Source of the DNA: Streptomyces sp. R44
GTDB lineage: Bacteria; Actinomycetota; Actinomycetes; Streptomycetales; Streptomycetaceae
Direction of reading: 5' to 3'
DNA: 64,000 bases
Assembly: GCF_041053105.1 (NCBI RefSeq)
Contig: NZ_CP163444.1
Location: forward strand, 1,550,001-1,614,000
Part shown: positions 53,591-62,578 of the stretch, piece after piece
How positions within the stretch are numbered: the stretch's first letter is position 1
Layout: the number at the start of each line of letters is the position of its first letter
The notes under the pieces: model-generated
Told to the model about the DNA's origin: nothing
Databases searched by the model: none
Seen by the model: the letters and a program-made list of their open reading frames with translations, nothing else
Position numbers and translations under genes: made by a program

Positions 53591-56500
53591 TCAGTCACGC
53601 ACCGCCGCGTACGCTTCGAGCCAGCCGGTCGCCAGTCGGTCGCCGCGGGTGAAGACGGCCGCGCCGCGGCGCCCCGCCGAGGGGTCGGCCGGGGCGGCGG
53701 GGGGCAGGAGCAGCGTGGTCTCCTCGGCGTCGGCGGGGTGCAGGGTGGTGGTCGCACCGTTCCAGAGCCGGATCACGGCTCCCGGCGGGGCCCACACGCG
53801 GACCGCGTCGTCCTGGAGGGTGAGGCGCGCGCCGGTGGCGCGTTCCGCGAGGAGGGCGCGGTAGCGGTCCGGGGGCAGGGCGCAGTCGCCCGGGGGCGTC
53901 GTGCCGTTCCAGTCGGGCGCCTCCACACCGCGGGCCCGGGCCGCGCTCCACATGCGCGGGACGAGGCCGGGCGCGAGTGGGGCGGTGGCCATGCGCTCGC
54001 ACATCCACAGCAGGCGTCCGGCTCCCCGGTGGGGCCCGAGGGCGCGCCAGCGGATGCGCAGCGCGAGGTCGGCGGCGACGACGGCCACCCAGGGGTGGAC
54101 GGTGCCGAGGGGGCCCTGCGCGCCGAGCCAGGCCAGATAGCGCTGGGCCTCCTCCAGGATGCCGGTCATGGAGTCCACGGGGATGCCGAGGACGTAGGTG
54201 GGGCGGCCGCGGAAGAGCTGCGGCCGGGTCGCCGCGAGGAGCAGGACCGCGCGGGCCAGGTCTCCGGCCTGGGGCCGCTGCTCGTCGTCGCCCTGGGCCG
54301 GTTCCCGCGCCGGGCCCAGCCCCCAGGGGTCTTCCGGGTCCGCGTCCGTGGGCTCGAACTCGCGCAGGACCCTGCGCAGCGCCGCGCGCGCCCGGTCGGT
54401 GAACGGTGCCTGTTCGAGTACGGGGAGCCGGGTGCTGAGCAGGGAGGCGAGCAACTGCTCGGCGGCGAGCGGGTCTTCGGGTGCCGGAGCCTGCCGCAGC
54501 GCCGTCGTCAGGTCGTCGGCGAGCGTGGCGTCGACCATGAAGCGGCTGGTCAGCCGGCCCAGCGGGCTGGGTTCCAGGCGGTCCTCGTCGTCGGTGGGAC
54601 GCAGGCAGCCCACCGTGGCGAGGAACTGCGCCGCCTCGTGCAGGGGTTCGACGCTGTCGTGTCCCTGGTAGGCGGCGAACGTGCCGGCCCACCAGCGCTC
54701 CGCCTCCTCCAGGGTCGAGAGCCGCTCCTGCACGGCCTCGGCGAGGAGATGGTCGGCGAGGCGGTCGTCGAGGCGCGACCGCACGGTGTATCCGGCGGCC
54801 AACCGGGCCTGCCAGTGCGCCCGTTCCGCCGGGTCGGTGAGCAGGAAGGCCCAGCCCTCGCGCTCTCCGGCGCCGATGCGCCCGGCGCGTCCGAACATCT
54901 GCTGGACCATCGACACCTCGACGCGGTCCATGCCGAGGGTGGTGTCGCAGACGATCACCGCCCGGGCGGGGAGGTTGACGCCGGCCGCCACCGTGGAGGT
55001 GGCGACCAGGATCTCCGCCTCGCGGTCGCGGAAGGCCTGCTCGGCCTCCCGTTTGTACGGCCAGTCCCGGTAGTGGAGCCGTACCCCCGCCTTGGTGCAC
55101 AGCCGCTCCACGGCCTCGGCGTCGTCGGCGTCCACGCCGGCGGTGGGCACGCCCCGGTCGGCGGCCAGCGCGAGCGCCGTGGTCCTGACGCGGCGCTTGC
55201 TGCCGCAGAAGGCGAGGACGCTGCCGCCGTCCCCGGTGACCTGGCGGGCGATGCGCACGGCGGCCTCGGTGCGGACGGCGGCCCGCGCCGCCCAGTCCGT
55301 CTCGTCGACCGGGGGCAGCAGGGGGAGCTGCCAGGTGAGTCGGGTGGGCCGCCAGGTGGTGCGGACCAGGCGGGCGCCCAGCCATCGGGCGACCTCGTCC
55401 GCGTTGGCGACCGTCGCGGAGAGACCGACGATCCTGGTGGCCGCGCTGTCGTCCCGTACCCGGGCGAGCAGGGCCTCCAATACGGCTCCACGCGTCGGGT
55501 CGCCGAGCAGATGGATCTCGTCGACGACGAGGCAGCCGACCTCCGTGAGCGCGTCCCGCAGCGAGCCCGCGCGGCAGATGGCCTCGAACTTCTCGGTGGT
55601 GGCCACCCATACGTCGGCCGACCGGATCAGCTCCGTGTCCACCGCGGCCTCACCGGTCAGGCGCACCACGCGCAGCCCGTGGCGGCGCCACAGCTGGAGC
55701 TCCCGGTCGAGTTCGTCGGTGAGCGAGCGCTGCGGCACCAGCCAGGCCGCCTTGCGCCCGCGGGCGTGCGCCTCAAGGGCGGCGACCATCCCGATCGGGG
55801 TCTTTCCCGCACCCGTGGGGGCCACCACGACGAGGTGCCCGGTCTCTTCGAGGACCACCGGGACGGCGGCGGCCTGCACCGGGTTGAACGTCGGGTGCGG
55901 TAGGAGCTCCGCCCATTCGGCCGGGACCAGTTCGCCGACGGGCACGTACGCGTCGCCGTCCCCCTCCGGCAGCTCCTCCAGGGAGTCCCACTGGGCGGCG
56001 AACGCGTCCCGGGCCGCCACCGCCCAGGGCCCGGCGGCGGGCGCCGCGCCGTCCGGACCGACCGCGACCAGATCCGTACGGCCACCGGTGTCGGAGACCG
56101 TGCCGACCTGCCCGGCCTCCTCCCAGTAGCGGCTGACGCGGTACGGGACCTCCCGCTCCGTCAGCCACGCCTTCAGCTCCTCGTACTCCGGGCCCTCGGG
56201 GAGGATCACCCGCACGTCCTCGGCCGCCGCGAGCGCCGCGCCGGCCGGGCGCCACGCGGGATCGGCGGCCTTGCACCACAACAGGGCGCGCGGTTCGGTC
56301 CCGTCGGGCACGGCGAGGTCGTCCGGCCACGCCGGGCCCCGGCCGGCTCGTGCCCCCGGACGCGGCTGCGCCGGGATCCTGACGATCGCGGTCACCTTGG
56401 GCGCCGGCGCGTCCGCGTGCTTCGGAGGGGTCCGGGTCGCGCGCCCGGCCTGGCGGGGCACGGCGTCGGTCAGCTCGTCGTACCGCTTCACGCCGAGATC

Positions 56501-56755
56501 GGCGAGGGTGAAGGCGGTGGGACAGGCGGGGCAGACGAGGGCCGTGTACTGGTAGGTGCGGCCCTGGGACTCGTACGGTCTGCGCAGGGCGTGCAGTTCA
56601 CCGCCGCACGCCGGGCAGCGGCGGTCGACGGTCTCCTCGTAGCTCCATCCGGGCTCCGCGAACCGCGCCGGATGCTCTCCGCCCGGCGTCACTCCCCACC
56701 GCTGCCGCGCCAGGTCGGTGACGGATCCCTGCGCATCGGCCTCGTCACTGCTCAT
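53591..56755 (-). CDS. Ski2-like superfamily II DExH helicase with N-terminal zinc motif
   Basis: 1054 aa. Residues ~30-75 contain two Cys pairs (CPACGGE ... CPACP), a likely zinc ribbon. The helicase core follows: PTGAGKTPIGM (motif I), VVDEIHLLGDP (motif II), VGLSATVANADE (III), ATSTVAAGVNLPARAV (V) and QMFGRAGRIG (VI), typical of Ski2/Hel308-like enzymes. The C-terminal ~400 residues are helical, ending in a small beta region. The ATG at 56755 (MSSDEADAQG) is preferred to an in-frame codon 35 residues upstream. It stands alone, which does not reveal whether it acts in repair, RNA metabolism or defence. Confidence 0.85.
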   Translation of the reverse strand: MSSDEADAQGSVTDLARQRWGVTPGGEHPARFAEPGWSYEETVDRRCPACGGELHALRRPYESQGRTYQYTALVCPACPTAFTLADLGVKRYDELTDAVPRQAGRATRTPPKHADAPAPKVTAIVRIPAQPRPGARAGRGPAWPDDLAVPDGTEPRALLWCKAADPAWRPAGAALAAAEDVRVILPEGPEYEELKAWLTEREVPYRVSRYWEEAGQVGTVSDTGGRTDLVAVGPDGAAPAAGPWAVAARDAFAAQWDSLEELPEGDGDAYVPVGELVPAEWAELLPHPTFNPVQAAAVPVVLEETGHLVVVAPTGAGKTPIGMVAALEAHARGRKAAWLVPQRSLTDELDRELQLWRRHGLRVVRLTGEAAVDTELIRSADVWVATTEKFEAICRAGSLRDALTEVGCLVVDEIHLLGDPTRGAVLEALLARVRDDSAATRIVGLSATVANADEVARWLGARLVRTTWRPTRLTWQLPLLPPVDETDWAARAAVRTEAAVRIARQVTGDGGSVLAFCGSKRRVRTTALALAADRGVPTAGVDADDAEAVERLCTKAGVRLHYRDWPYKREAEQAFRDREAEILVATSTVAAGVNLPARAVIVCDTTLGMDRVEVSMVQQMFGRAGRIGAGEREGWAFLLTDPAERAHWQARLAAGYTVRSRLDDRLADHLLAEAVQERLSTLEEAERWWAGTFAAYQGHDSVEPLHEAAQFLATVGCLRPTDDEDRLEPSPLGRLTSRFMVDATLADDLTTALRQAPAPEDPLAAEQLLASLLSTRLPVLEQAPFTDRARAALRRVLREFEPTDADPEDPWGLGPAREPAQGDDEQRPQAGDLARAVLLLAATRPQLFRGRPTYVLGIPVDSMTGILEEAQRYLAWLGAQGPLGTVHPWVAVVAADLALRIRWRALGPHRGAGRLLWMCERMATAPLAPGLVPRMWSAARARGVEAPDWNGTTPPGDCALPPDRYRALLAERATGARLTLQDDAVRVWAPPGAVIRLWNGATTTLHPADAEETTLLLPPAAPADPSAGRRGAAVFTRGDRLATGWLEAYAAVRD

Positions 56756-56864
56756 GACCCGACTGTGGCACTCATGATCATCACGCGCAGGCGGTTCGCA
56801 CGGTTTCCCCCGTGCCGACCCGATGTCGGGTTCACCGGGCAGGCGCTGTCCGGCCGTCACGGCG

Positions 56865-57527
56865 TCACTGCCGCAGTGTCCTGCGCGCCAGCCAGTTGCC
56901 CAGGAACTGCGCCGCCTGGACGAGGAGCACGATGACGAGCACGGCGATCCAGGTGACCGTCCAGTTGAAACGCTGGTAGCCGTAGGCGATGGCGAAGTTG
57001 CCGAGTCCGCCGCCGCCGACCGCGCCGGCGATGGCCGTCGCGTCGACCACGGAGATGAAGACGAAGGTGTAGCCGAGGATGAGCGGGCCCAGCGCCTCGG
57101 GGATGAGGAGGGTGGTGATGATGCGTACGGGACCGGCGCCCATGGACCGGGCCGCCTCGATCACACCGTTGTCGATCGTGACCAGGTTCTGCTCGACGAT
57201 GCGGGAGATGCCGAAGGTGGAGGCGACGATCAGGGGGAACGTCGCGGCGGCGGTGCCAATGGTGGTACCCACGACCCGCAGGGTCAGCGGGCCTATGGCG
57301 GTGATGAAGACGATGAACGGGATGGGCCTGACGAAGTTGACCAGAAGGTTCAGGGCCGTGTGGACGAGTCTGTTCTCCAGCAGCCCGCCGCGGCGGGTCG
57401 TGTAGAGCAGAATGCCCAGCAGCAGACCGAGGAAGCCTCCGGCGAGCATCGTGACGGCCACCATCCACAGGGTCTGTCCGATGGACTCCGTGAACACCGG
57501 CCAGAGGATGTTCCAGTCCGTGTTCAT
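56865..57527 (-). CDS. metI: Methionine ABC transporter permease MetI
   Basis: 220 aa with five membrane helices. The ABC permease (EAA) loop is EAARSMGAGPVRIITTLLIPEALG, read here as two adjoining motifs, and FVRPIPFIVFITAIGPL is typical of MetI. It forms the membrane channel with MetN and receives substrate from MetQ. The ATG overlaps the metN stop (ATGA). Confidence 0.94.
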   Translation of the reverse strand: MNTDWNILWPVFTESIGQTLWMVAVTMLAGGFLGLLLGILLYTTRRGGLLENRLVHTALNLLVNFVRPIPFIVFITAIGPLTLRVVGTTIGTAAATFPLIVASTFGISRIVEQNLVTIDNGVIEAARSMGAGPVRIITTLLIPEALGPLILGYTFVFISVVDATAIAGAVGGGGLGNFAIAYGYQRFNWTVTWIAVLVIVLLVQAAQFLGNWLARRTLRQ

Positions 57528-58546
57528 GCGAGTACCTCCACCTCGGCCACCGCGCGAAGGCGGGCGACTGCCTTTTCGATGTCCTCCGGATCTCCGGAGA
57601 GCGCGAGGGTGACGGTTCCGAAGGAGCGGCCCTGAAGGGCGTCGATCCCCCCGTGCACGAGCTCGAACCGGAGATCGTGCCGGCGCACGGCATCCGTCAG
57701 GACCTGGCCCATCGGGGCGTCGCCGTCGATCGTCACGGACACCAGGACACCTTCGTGCCGCGCCCGGAGCCGTGCGACATCACCGGCGCCGGGGCGGTTC
57801 CTCAGTACCGTCCCCACGAAACGGCGGGTGGTGTCGGTCCGGGGCGCGGAGAAGACGTCGAAGACGCTGCCGACCTCGATGAGCCTCCCCGAGTCCAGCA
57901 CGGCGACCCGGTCGGCGATGCTCCGTACCACGTCCATCTCGTGGGTGACGACGACAACGGTCACGCCCAGTTCGGAGTTGACGCGCTGGAGCAGGCGCAG
58001 GACGTCCTGGGTGGTCTCGGGGTCCAGCGCGCTGGTCGACTCGTCCGCCAGCAGGATCGTGGGGTTGTCGGCCAGCGCCCGCGCGATGCCGACCCGCTGC
58101 TTCTGTCCCCCGCTGAGCTGGTCGGGATACGCCCAGGCCTTGTCGGTCAGGCCGACGAACGCCAGCAGTTCGGCCACCCGTGCCCGTTGTCTCTCCTTGG
58201 ACCAGCCCGCGAGCTTCAGGGGGTAGGCCACGTTGCCGAACACCGTCCGGGAACGGAACAGGTTGAACTGCTGGAAGATCATGCCGATCCGCGAGCGGAT
58301 CCTCCGGATCTCCTTCTCGCTCTGCTCGCTGATCACGACACCGTCGACGGTGACCGTGCCCGAGGTGACGCCCTCGAGCGCGTTGATCATCCGCACCAGG
58401 GTGCTCTTCCCCGCACCGGAGTACCCGATGATCGCGAAGATCTCTCCCGCGTTGATCTCCAGGTCGATCGAGTCGAGAGCGGAGACAGTGGTCGAGCCGG
58501 AGGTGAAGGTCTTGCTGACGTCGCGGAATTCTATGAGGGGTGCCAT
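57524..58546 (-). CDS. metN: Methionine ABC transporter ATP-binding protein MetN
   Basis: 340 aa. Walker A GYSGAGKST, Q-loop FQQFNL, signature LSGGQKQR and Walker B ILLADESTSALD are intact (here DES rather than DEP, common in MetN). The C-terminal ~75 residues are the NIL domain (GVLVSVTIDGDAPMG ... LRFELVHGGID), which binds methionine and inhibits transport when the cell is replete. Confidence 0.95.
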   Translation of the reverse strand: MAPLIEFRDVSKTFTSGSTTVSALDSIDLEINAGEIFAIIGYSGAGKSTLVRMINALEGVTSGTVTVDGVVISEQSEKEIRRIRSRIGMIFQQFNLFRSRTVFGNVAYPLKLAGWSKERQRARVAELLAFVGLTDKAWAYPDQLSGGQKQRVGIARALADNPTILLADESTSALDPETTQDVLRLLQRVNSELGVTVVVVTHEMDVVRSIADRVAVLDSGRLIEVGSVFDVFSAPRTDTTRRFVGTVLRNRPGAGDVARLRARHEGVLVSVTIDGDAPMGQVLTDAVRRHDLRFELVHGGIDALQGRSFGTVTLALSGDPEDIEKAVARLRAVAEVEVLA

Positions 58547-58621
58547 GGGTCCTTGCTTCGAGTCGAGCGTGGTGGCGCGGGAGAGGGGCGTCCGCGAGGG
58601 GACGCCCCCGGGGCGCTGATG

Positions 58622-59590
58622 TCACTGCGCCGCGCGTACCGCCTTCTCCAGGGAGGCGGTGATGCGCTCCAGGTCGGCCTTCGGACGGTCCACGATCACC
58701 GCGGTTCCCTTGGACTCGGCACGCTCCGCCTTGATCACCGACGCGTCGTGGTAGAGCTTGGCGATCTTCAGGTAGGTGGGGTTGTTCCTGTCGGCCGCGC
58801 GGGAGACGAAGACGTTGATGTACGGCTCGGCCGCGGGCTTCGACGGGTCGTCGCCGTAGAGGGCCTTCGACGGGTCCAGCTTGGCGTCGAGGGCGAAGTT
58901 GTTGTTGATCACTGCGCCGTCGACGGAGGGCAGAGAGGCCACGGTCTGGGAGGCGTCGACGGGGGTCACCTCGACCTTCGACGCCGCGGTGTCCACCTCG
59001 GCCGGCGTCGACAGCGCCGTCCCGCCGCCCTTCAGCTTCAGCAGGCCGGCCTGCTGAAGCACCAGCAGCGCCCGGGCCTGGTTGACCGCGTCGTTGGGGA
59101 TCGCGATCCGCCCGCCCTCCGGGATCTCCCCGAGCGACGTGTGCTTCTTGGAGTAGAGGCTCAGCGGCACGACCACCGTCGACCCGATGGGAGTCAGGGT
59201 GTCGTGGTTCGCCACGTTGTAGTTCGCCAGGTAGAACAGGTGCTGGAACAGGTTCAGATCGGTCTGCTTCTGCGACAGTGCCGGGTTGGGCTGTGTGTAG
59301 TCGGTGAAGTTGACCGGCTGGATGTCGATGCCCTCCTTGGCGGCGAGCTCCTTCAGGACGGGCCACGTGTCCGAACTCGCGTCGGTCGTACCGATCTTCA
59401 CGGTGACCCGCCCGGACGCACCCGCGTCCGGTGTACCGCCCGCGACGTGGGAGATCAGCACGGCCGCCGCCGCGACCACGGCCACGGCGCCGAGGGCGAT
59501 TCCGGTGATGAGCCCGGTTCTCCTGCCCGTCGGCTTGTCGGGGAGTTCGGGGGCGGGGGCGGAACCGGGCTCGGTCGGTGCGTTCGTCAT
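58622..59590 (-). CDS. metQ: MetQ/NlpA-family methionine-binding protein with membrane anchor
   Basis: 322 aa. After a ~25-residue cytoplasmic tail there is a membrane segment (GLITGIALGAVAVVAAAAVL), then the binding domain (IGTTDASSDTWPVLKELAA, DLNLFQHLFYL, IPNDAVNQARALLVLQ). No lipobox Cys is present, so it is probably tethered by its uncleaved N-terminal helix rather than by lipid. It supplies MetNI, 75 bp downstream. An in-frame GTG at 59716 overlaps the stop of the preceding ABC ATPase gene and would add 42 repeat-like residues; the ATG at 59590 fits the family better. Confidence 0.88.
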   Translation of the reverse strand: MTNAPTEPGSAPAPELPDKPTGRRTGLITGIALGAVAVVAAAAVLISHVAGGTPDAGASGRVTVKIGTTDASSDTWPVLKELAAKEGIDIQPVNFTDYTQPNPALSQKQTDLNLFQHLFYLANYNVANHDTLTPIGSTVVVPLSLYSKKHTSLGEIPEGGRIAIPNDAVNQARALLVLQQAGLLKLKGGGTALSTPAEVDTAASKVEVTPVDASQTVASLPSVDGAVINNNFALDAKLDPSKALYGDDPSKPAAEPYINVFVSRAADRNNPTYLKIAKLYHDASVIKAERAESKGTAVIVDRPKADLERITASLEKAVRAAQ

Positions 59591-59673
59591 GAGAGTCGCT
59601 CTTCTTCTCGGGATCGGATTCTTCGTGGGCTGGGGTGCTGCTTGGGAGGGTTCTGCTTGGGATCGGGCTCGGG

Positions 59674-59707
59674 CTCTGCGTGGGATCGGGCTCTGCGTGG
59701 GATCGGG
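59674..59707. repeat. Two perfect 17-bp tandem repeats
   Basis: CTCTGCGTGGGATCGGG occurs twice without a gap (59674-59690, 59691-59707), with a degenerate third copy near 59650. It lies in the metQ leader, between the upstream ATPase stop and the metQ ATG. Confidence 0.7.
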
Positions 59708-59712
59708 TTCGG

Positions 59713-61554
59713 TCACGGGTGGGACGGGACGCGCTGTGCGGCCCTGCCGCCGGTGAGCAGGCGGTTCTGCGGGAACGCGGCCAGCAGTTCCTTGGTGTAG
59801 GGGGCGGTCGGCGCCTCGAAGACGGCGTCTCTCGGACCCACCTCCACCAGTTCGCCCTTCTTCAGGACCGCGATCCGGTCGCAGAAGTGCCGTACCACCG
59901 CGAGGTCGTGGGAGATGAAGAGCAGCGAGAGGCCGAGTTCCTCGCGCAGGTCCATGAGCAGGTTCAGGACCTGCGCCTGGATGGAGACGTCCAGCGCGGA
60001 GACCGGTTCGTCGGCGACGATCAGGCGCGGCCGGACGGCCAGAGCGCGGGCGATTCCGATGCGCTGGCGCTGGCCGCCGGAGAACTCGTGCGGGTGGCGG
60101 GAGAGGTGGGACGCCGACAGGCCCACCTGTTCCAGCAGTTCCGCCGCCCGTTCCTTCCGCCGGGCTCGGTCCAGGTCGGTGTGGATGCGCAGCGGCGTCG
60201 CGAGGATCTGTTCCACCGTGCGGCGCGGGTTCAGCGACGCGTACGGATCCTGGAAGACCAGCTGGACGTCCCGGCTCAGCTCGCGGCGCAGTCGCGCGTC
60301 GGTCGCGGCCTTCGAGATGTCCCTTCCCTCGAAGCGGACCTCTCCGCCGGTGGGGCGGCGCAGTCCGGCCAGGACTCTGGCGATCGTGGACTTGCCGGAG
60401 CCGGACTCGCCGACGAGACCGAGGGTCTCGCCGTGCGCCACGTGCAGGCTCACGCCCTTCACCGCGGGATGGGTGTGGCCTCGGCGGCGGCCCGGGTAGT
60501 CCACGCGCAGCTCGTGCAGTTCGGCCAGGACTCCGGAGCCGGTAGCGGTACGGAGTCCGGCCTTCACCGGCGGCTCCGGATCCGACTTCGAGTCGCGGTC
60601 CGGGTTCGTCGGCGGTTTCGGTTCCGGGTTCGACCGTGGTTTCGGTTCCGGGTTCGACCGTGGTTCCGGTTCCGGGTTCGACCGTGGTTTCGGTTCCGGG
60701 TTCGACCGTGGTTTCGGTTCCGGGTCGTCGACCGTGGCAAGGCGTGTGCCGGGAGTGGTGTGCAGGGTGGGGGCCGCGCCGATCAGGGCCCGCGTGTAGG
60801 GGTGGGCGGGTGCGGTCAGGAGGTGTTCCGTGGTGCCCTCCTCCACGGTCTCCCCGCCGCGCAGGACGAGCATGCGGTGGCAGGTCTCCGCGACCACGCC
60901 CACGTCGTGGGTGATGAGGACCATGGCCGTTCCGGTCTCCGCCTGGAGTCGGCGGATCAGGTCGAGGACCTGGCGCTGGACCCTGGCGTCCAGTGCCGTG
61001 GTCGGTTCGTCGGCGATCAGGACGGCCGGGTCGTTGATCAGCGCCATGGCGATGACGACCCGTTGACGCATGCCGCCCGACAGGTGGTGGGGGTGGTCCG
61101 ATGCCCTGGCGGCGGGGATGCCGACCCGTTCCAGTACGGCCGCCGCCCGTTCCCGGGCTTCCTTGCGGCCGGCCTTCGGGTGGTGGACGCGGTAGGCCTC
61201 GGCGATCTGCGCGCCGATCGTGTGGTACGGCGACAACGCGTCCAAGGCGTCCTGGAAGACCATCGCGACCTGGTCGCCCCGGATCCGGGTGAGGACGGAC
61301 TCGGGTGCGCCGACCAGTTCGGCCGGGTGGCCGGCGAGGCGGATGCTCCCTTCGACGCGGGTGCGGGCCGGGTCGTGCAGGCCGAGGGCGGCGAGGCCGA
61401 CGGTGGACTTTCCGGAGCCCGACTCCCCGACCAGGCCGAGGACTTCGCCCGGGTCCAGGTCGAAGGAGATGTTCCGGACGGCCGGCACGGGGCCGCGCGG
61501 GGTGGTGAAGGTGACGGCCAGGTCCTGGACGCGCAGGGCGGGCTGGTCGCTCAT
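59713..61554 (-). CDS. Oligopeptide/nickel-type ABC transporter, fused double ATPase
   Basis: 613 aa with two complete ABC domains in one chain (DppD-DppF-like). The first has GESGSGKST, LSGGMRQR and VLIADEPTTALD; the second GESGSGKST, FSGGQRQR and LIVADEPVSALD. Each ends in a peptide-type C-terminal segment. The linker (~residues 275-325) is a Pro/Lys/Arg repeat, SNPEPKPR, encoded by 24-bp tandem DNA repeats. It overlaps the permease gene by ATGA and would power import of peptides or a similar solute. Confidence 0.92.
   Translation of the reverse strand: MSDQPALRVQDLAVTFTTPRGPVPAVRNISFDLDPGEVLGLVGESGSGKSTVGLAALGLHDPARTRVEGSIRLAGHPAELVGAPESVLTRIRGDQVAMVFQDALDALSPYHTIGAQIAEAYRVHHPKAGRKEARERAAAVLERVGIPAARASDHPHHLSGGMRQRVVIAMALINDPAVLIADEPTTALDARVQRQVLDLIRRLQAETGTAMVLITHDVGVVAETCHRMLVLRGGETVEEGTTEHLLTAPAHPYTRALIGAAPTLHTTPGTRLATVDDPEPKPRSNPEPKPRSNPEPEPRSNPEPKPRSNPEPKPPTNPDRDSKSDPEPPVKAGLRTATGSGVLAELHELRVDYPGRRRGHTHPAVKGVSLHVAHGETLGLVGESGSGKSTIARVLAGLRRPTGGEVRFEGRDISKAATDARLRRELSRDVQLVFQDPYASLNPRRTVEQILATPLRIHTDLDRARRKERAAELLEQVGLSASHLSRHPHEFSGGQRQRIGIARALAVRPRLIVADEPVSALDVSIQAQVLNLLMDLREELGLSLLFISHDLAVVRHFCDRIAVLKKGELVEVGPRDAVFEAPTAPYTKELLAAFPQNRLLTGGRAAQRVPSHP
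60614..60709. repeat. 24-bp tandem repeat coding the inter-ATPase linker
   Basis: Four adjoining 24-bp units (60614, 60638, 60662, 60686), three identical and one with a single change, and a partial fifth to about 60735. They encode SNPEPKPR octapeptides in frame, so copy number can change without breaking the protein. Confidence 0.85.
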
Positions 61555-62543
61555 GCGAGCCTCACTCGGGGATCCAGCCAGGCGACGACGAGGTCGGCCA
61601 GGGCGACGAACACGACGACGAAGAATGCGGCGAGGAGCACCGTGCCGACGACGGTGGGCAGGTCGTTGTCGTTGACCGCGTCGACGGCCAGCTTGCCGAT
61701 GCCGCCGAGTCCGAACACGGTCTCGGTGATGAACGCGCCGCCGAACAGGGCCCCGACCTCCAGGCCGAGCAGTTGCACCAGCGGGCCGGCCGCTCCGCGC
61801 GCGGTGTACTTCAGGTGGACGCGCACGGTGCCCAGGCCCTTCGCGCGGGCCGTGCGGACGTACCCGTGGTGCATCGTCTCCAGCATCTGCGAGCGGGTCA
61901 GGCGGGCGAAGACGGCCGCGTTGACGAAGCCCAGGACCAGCCACGGCAGGATCAGGCCCAGGGCCCACCGGGCGGGCCGGTCGGTGAAGGGGACGTAGGC
62001 CGGGGGTTCGAACAGGCCCGTGGAGTAGACGAGCAGGAGCAGCAGCATGTAGCCGAGGAAGTAGATCTGGACGCTGGCGCCCAGCAGGTTGAAGCCGGAC
62101 AGGAGTCGGTCGGTCGCCGTGCCCCGGCGCAGCGCCGCCACCAGGCCCGAGCCGACGCCGAGGACGAGGATGACCGCGAGGGCGCCGACCGCGAGGGAGA
62201 CGGTCACCGGGAGGTGGTCCTGGAGGGCGGCCAGGACCGGCTGGTGCAGGGTGTAGGAGTAGCCGAGGCAGGGGGCGGGGCAGGGGATCGGGGTGCCGTC
62301 GACGTCCGCGATGGTGCGGCCGGTGACGATGCCGCCGACGTAGTCGGTGAACTGGGAGACGACCGGCTGGTCGAGTCCCATGCTCGTACGGACGGCCGCG
62401 AGCTGTGCGCTGTCGCACTGGGGACCGCAGGCGATCCGGGCCGGGTCGGAGGGGGCGGCGTAGAAGAGCCCGAAGGTCGTGGCGGTGATCGCGAGGAGCA
62501 CCGCCACGGCCTGCGCGACCCTCTTGAGGAGGTATCGGGTCAT
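61551..62543 (-). CDS. Peptide-type ABC transporter permease (DppB-like)
   Basis: 330 aa with six membrane helices; N terminus MTRYLLKRVAQAVAVLLAIT is typical of DppB/OppB. The external loop has four Cys (ACGPQCDS, PCPAPCLG) that could form disulfides. The coupling loop ETMHHGYVRTARAKGLG is intact. ATGA overlap with the ATPase gene. The expected second permease (DppC-like) is not between it and its neighbours. Confidence 0.92.
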   Translation of the reverse strand: MTRYLLKRVAQAVAVLLAITATTFGLFYAAPSDPARIACGPQCDSAQLAAVRTSMGLDQPVVSQFTDYVGGIVTGRTIADVDGTPIPCPAPCLGYSYTLHQPVLAALQDHLPVTVSLAVGALAVILVLGVGSGLVAALRRGTATDRLLSGFNLLGASVQIYFLGYMLLLLLVYSTGLFEPPAYVPFTDRPARWALGLILPWLVLGFVNAAVFARLTRSQMLETMHHGYVRTARAKGLGTVRVHLKYTARGAAGPLVQLLGLEVGALFGGAFITETVFGLGGIGKLAVDAVNDNDLPTVVGTVLLAAFFVVVFVALADLVVAWLDPRVRLA

Positions 62544-62578
62544 GATCGCGGGAGGTCGGGGGTTCGTGTCGCCGGAGG

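Noticed and set aside
56756..56864. Operator from ACCCGA-TG-TCGGGT at 56818-56831
   Set aside because: Only six-base arms, no second copy and no regulator nearby; too weak to list as a feature.
59591..59712. SAM riboswitch upstream of metQNI
   Set aside because: The leader contains only tandem repeats; none of the conserved SAM riboswitch stems or terminator were found.
60614..60735. Possible CRISPR array (regular 24-bp repeats)
   Set aside because: Units adjoin without spacers and encode in-frame SNPEPKPR octapeptides within an ABC ATPase gene; no cas genes.
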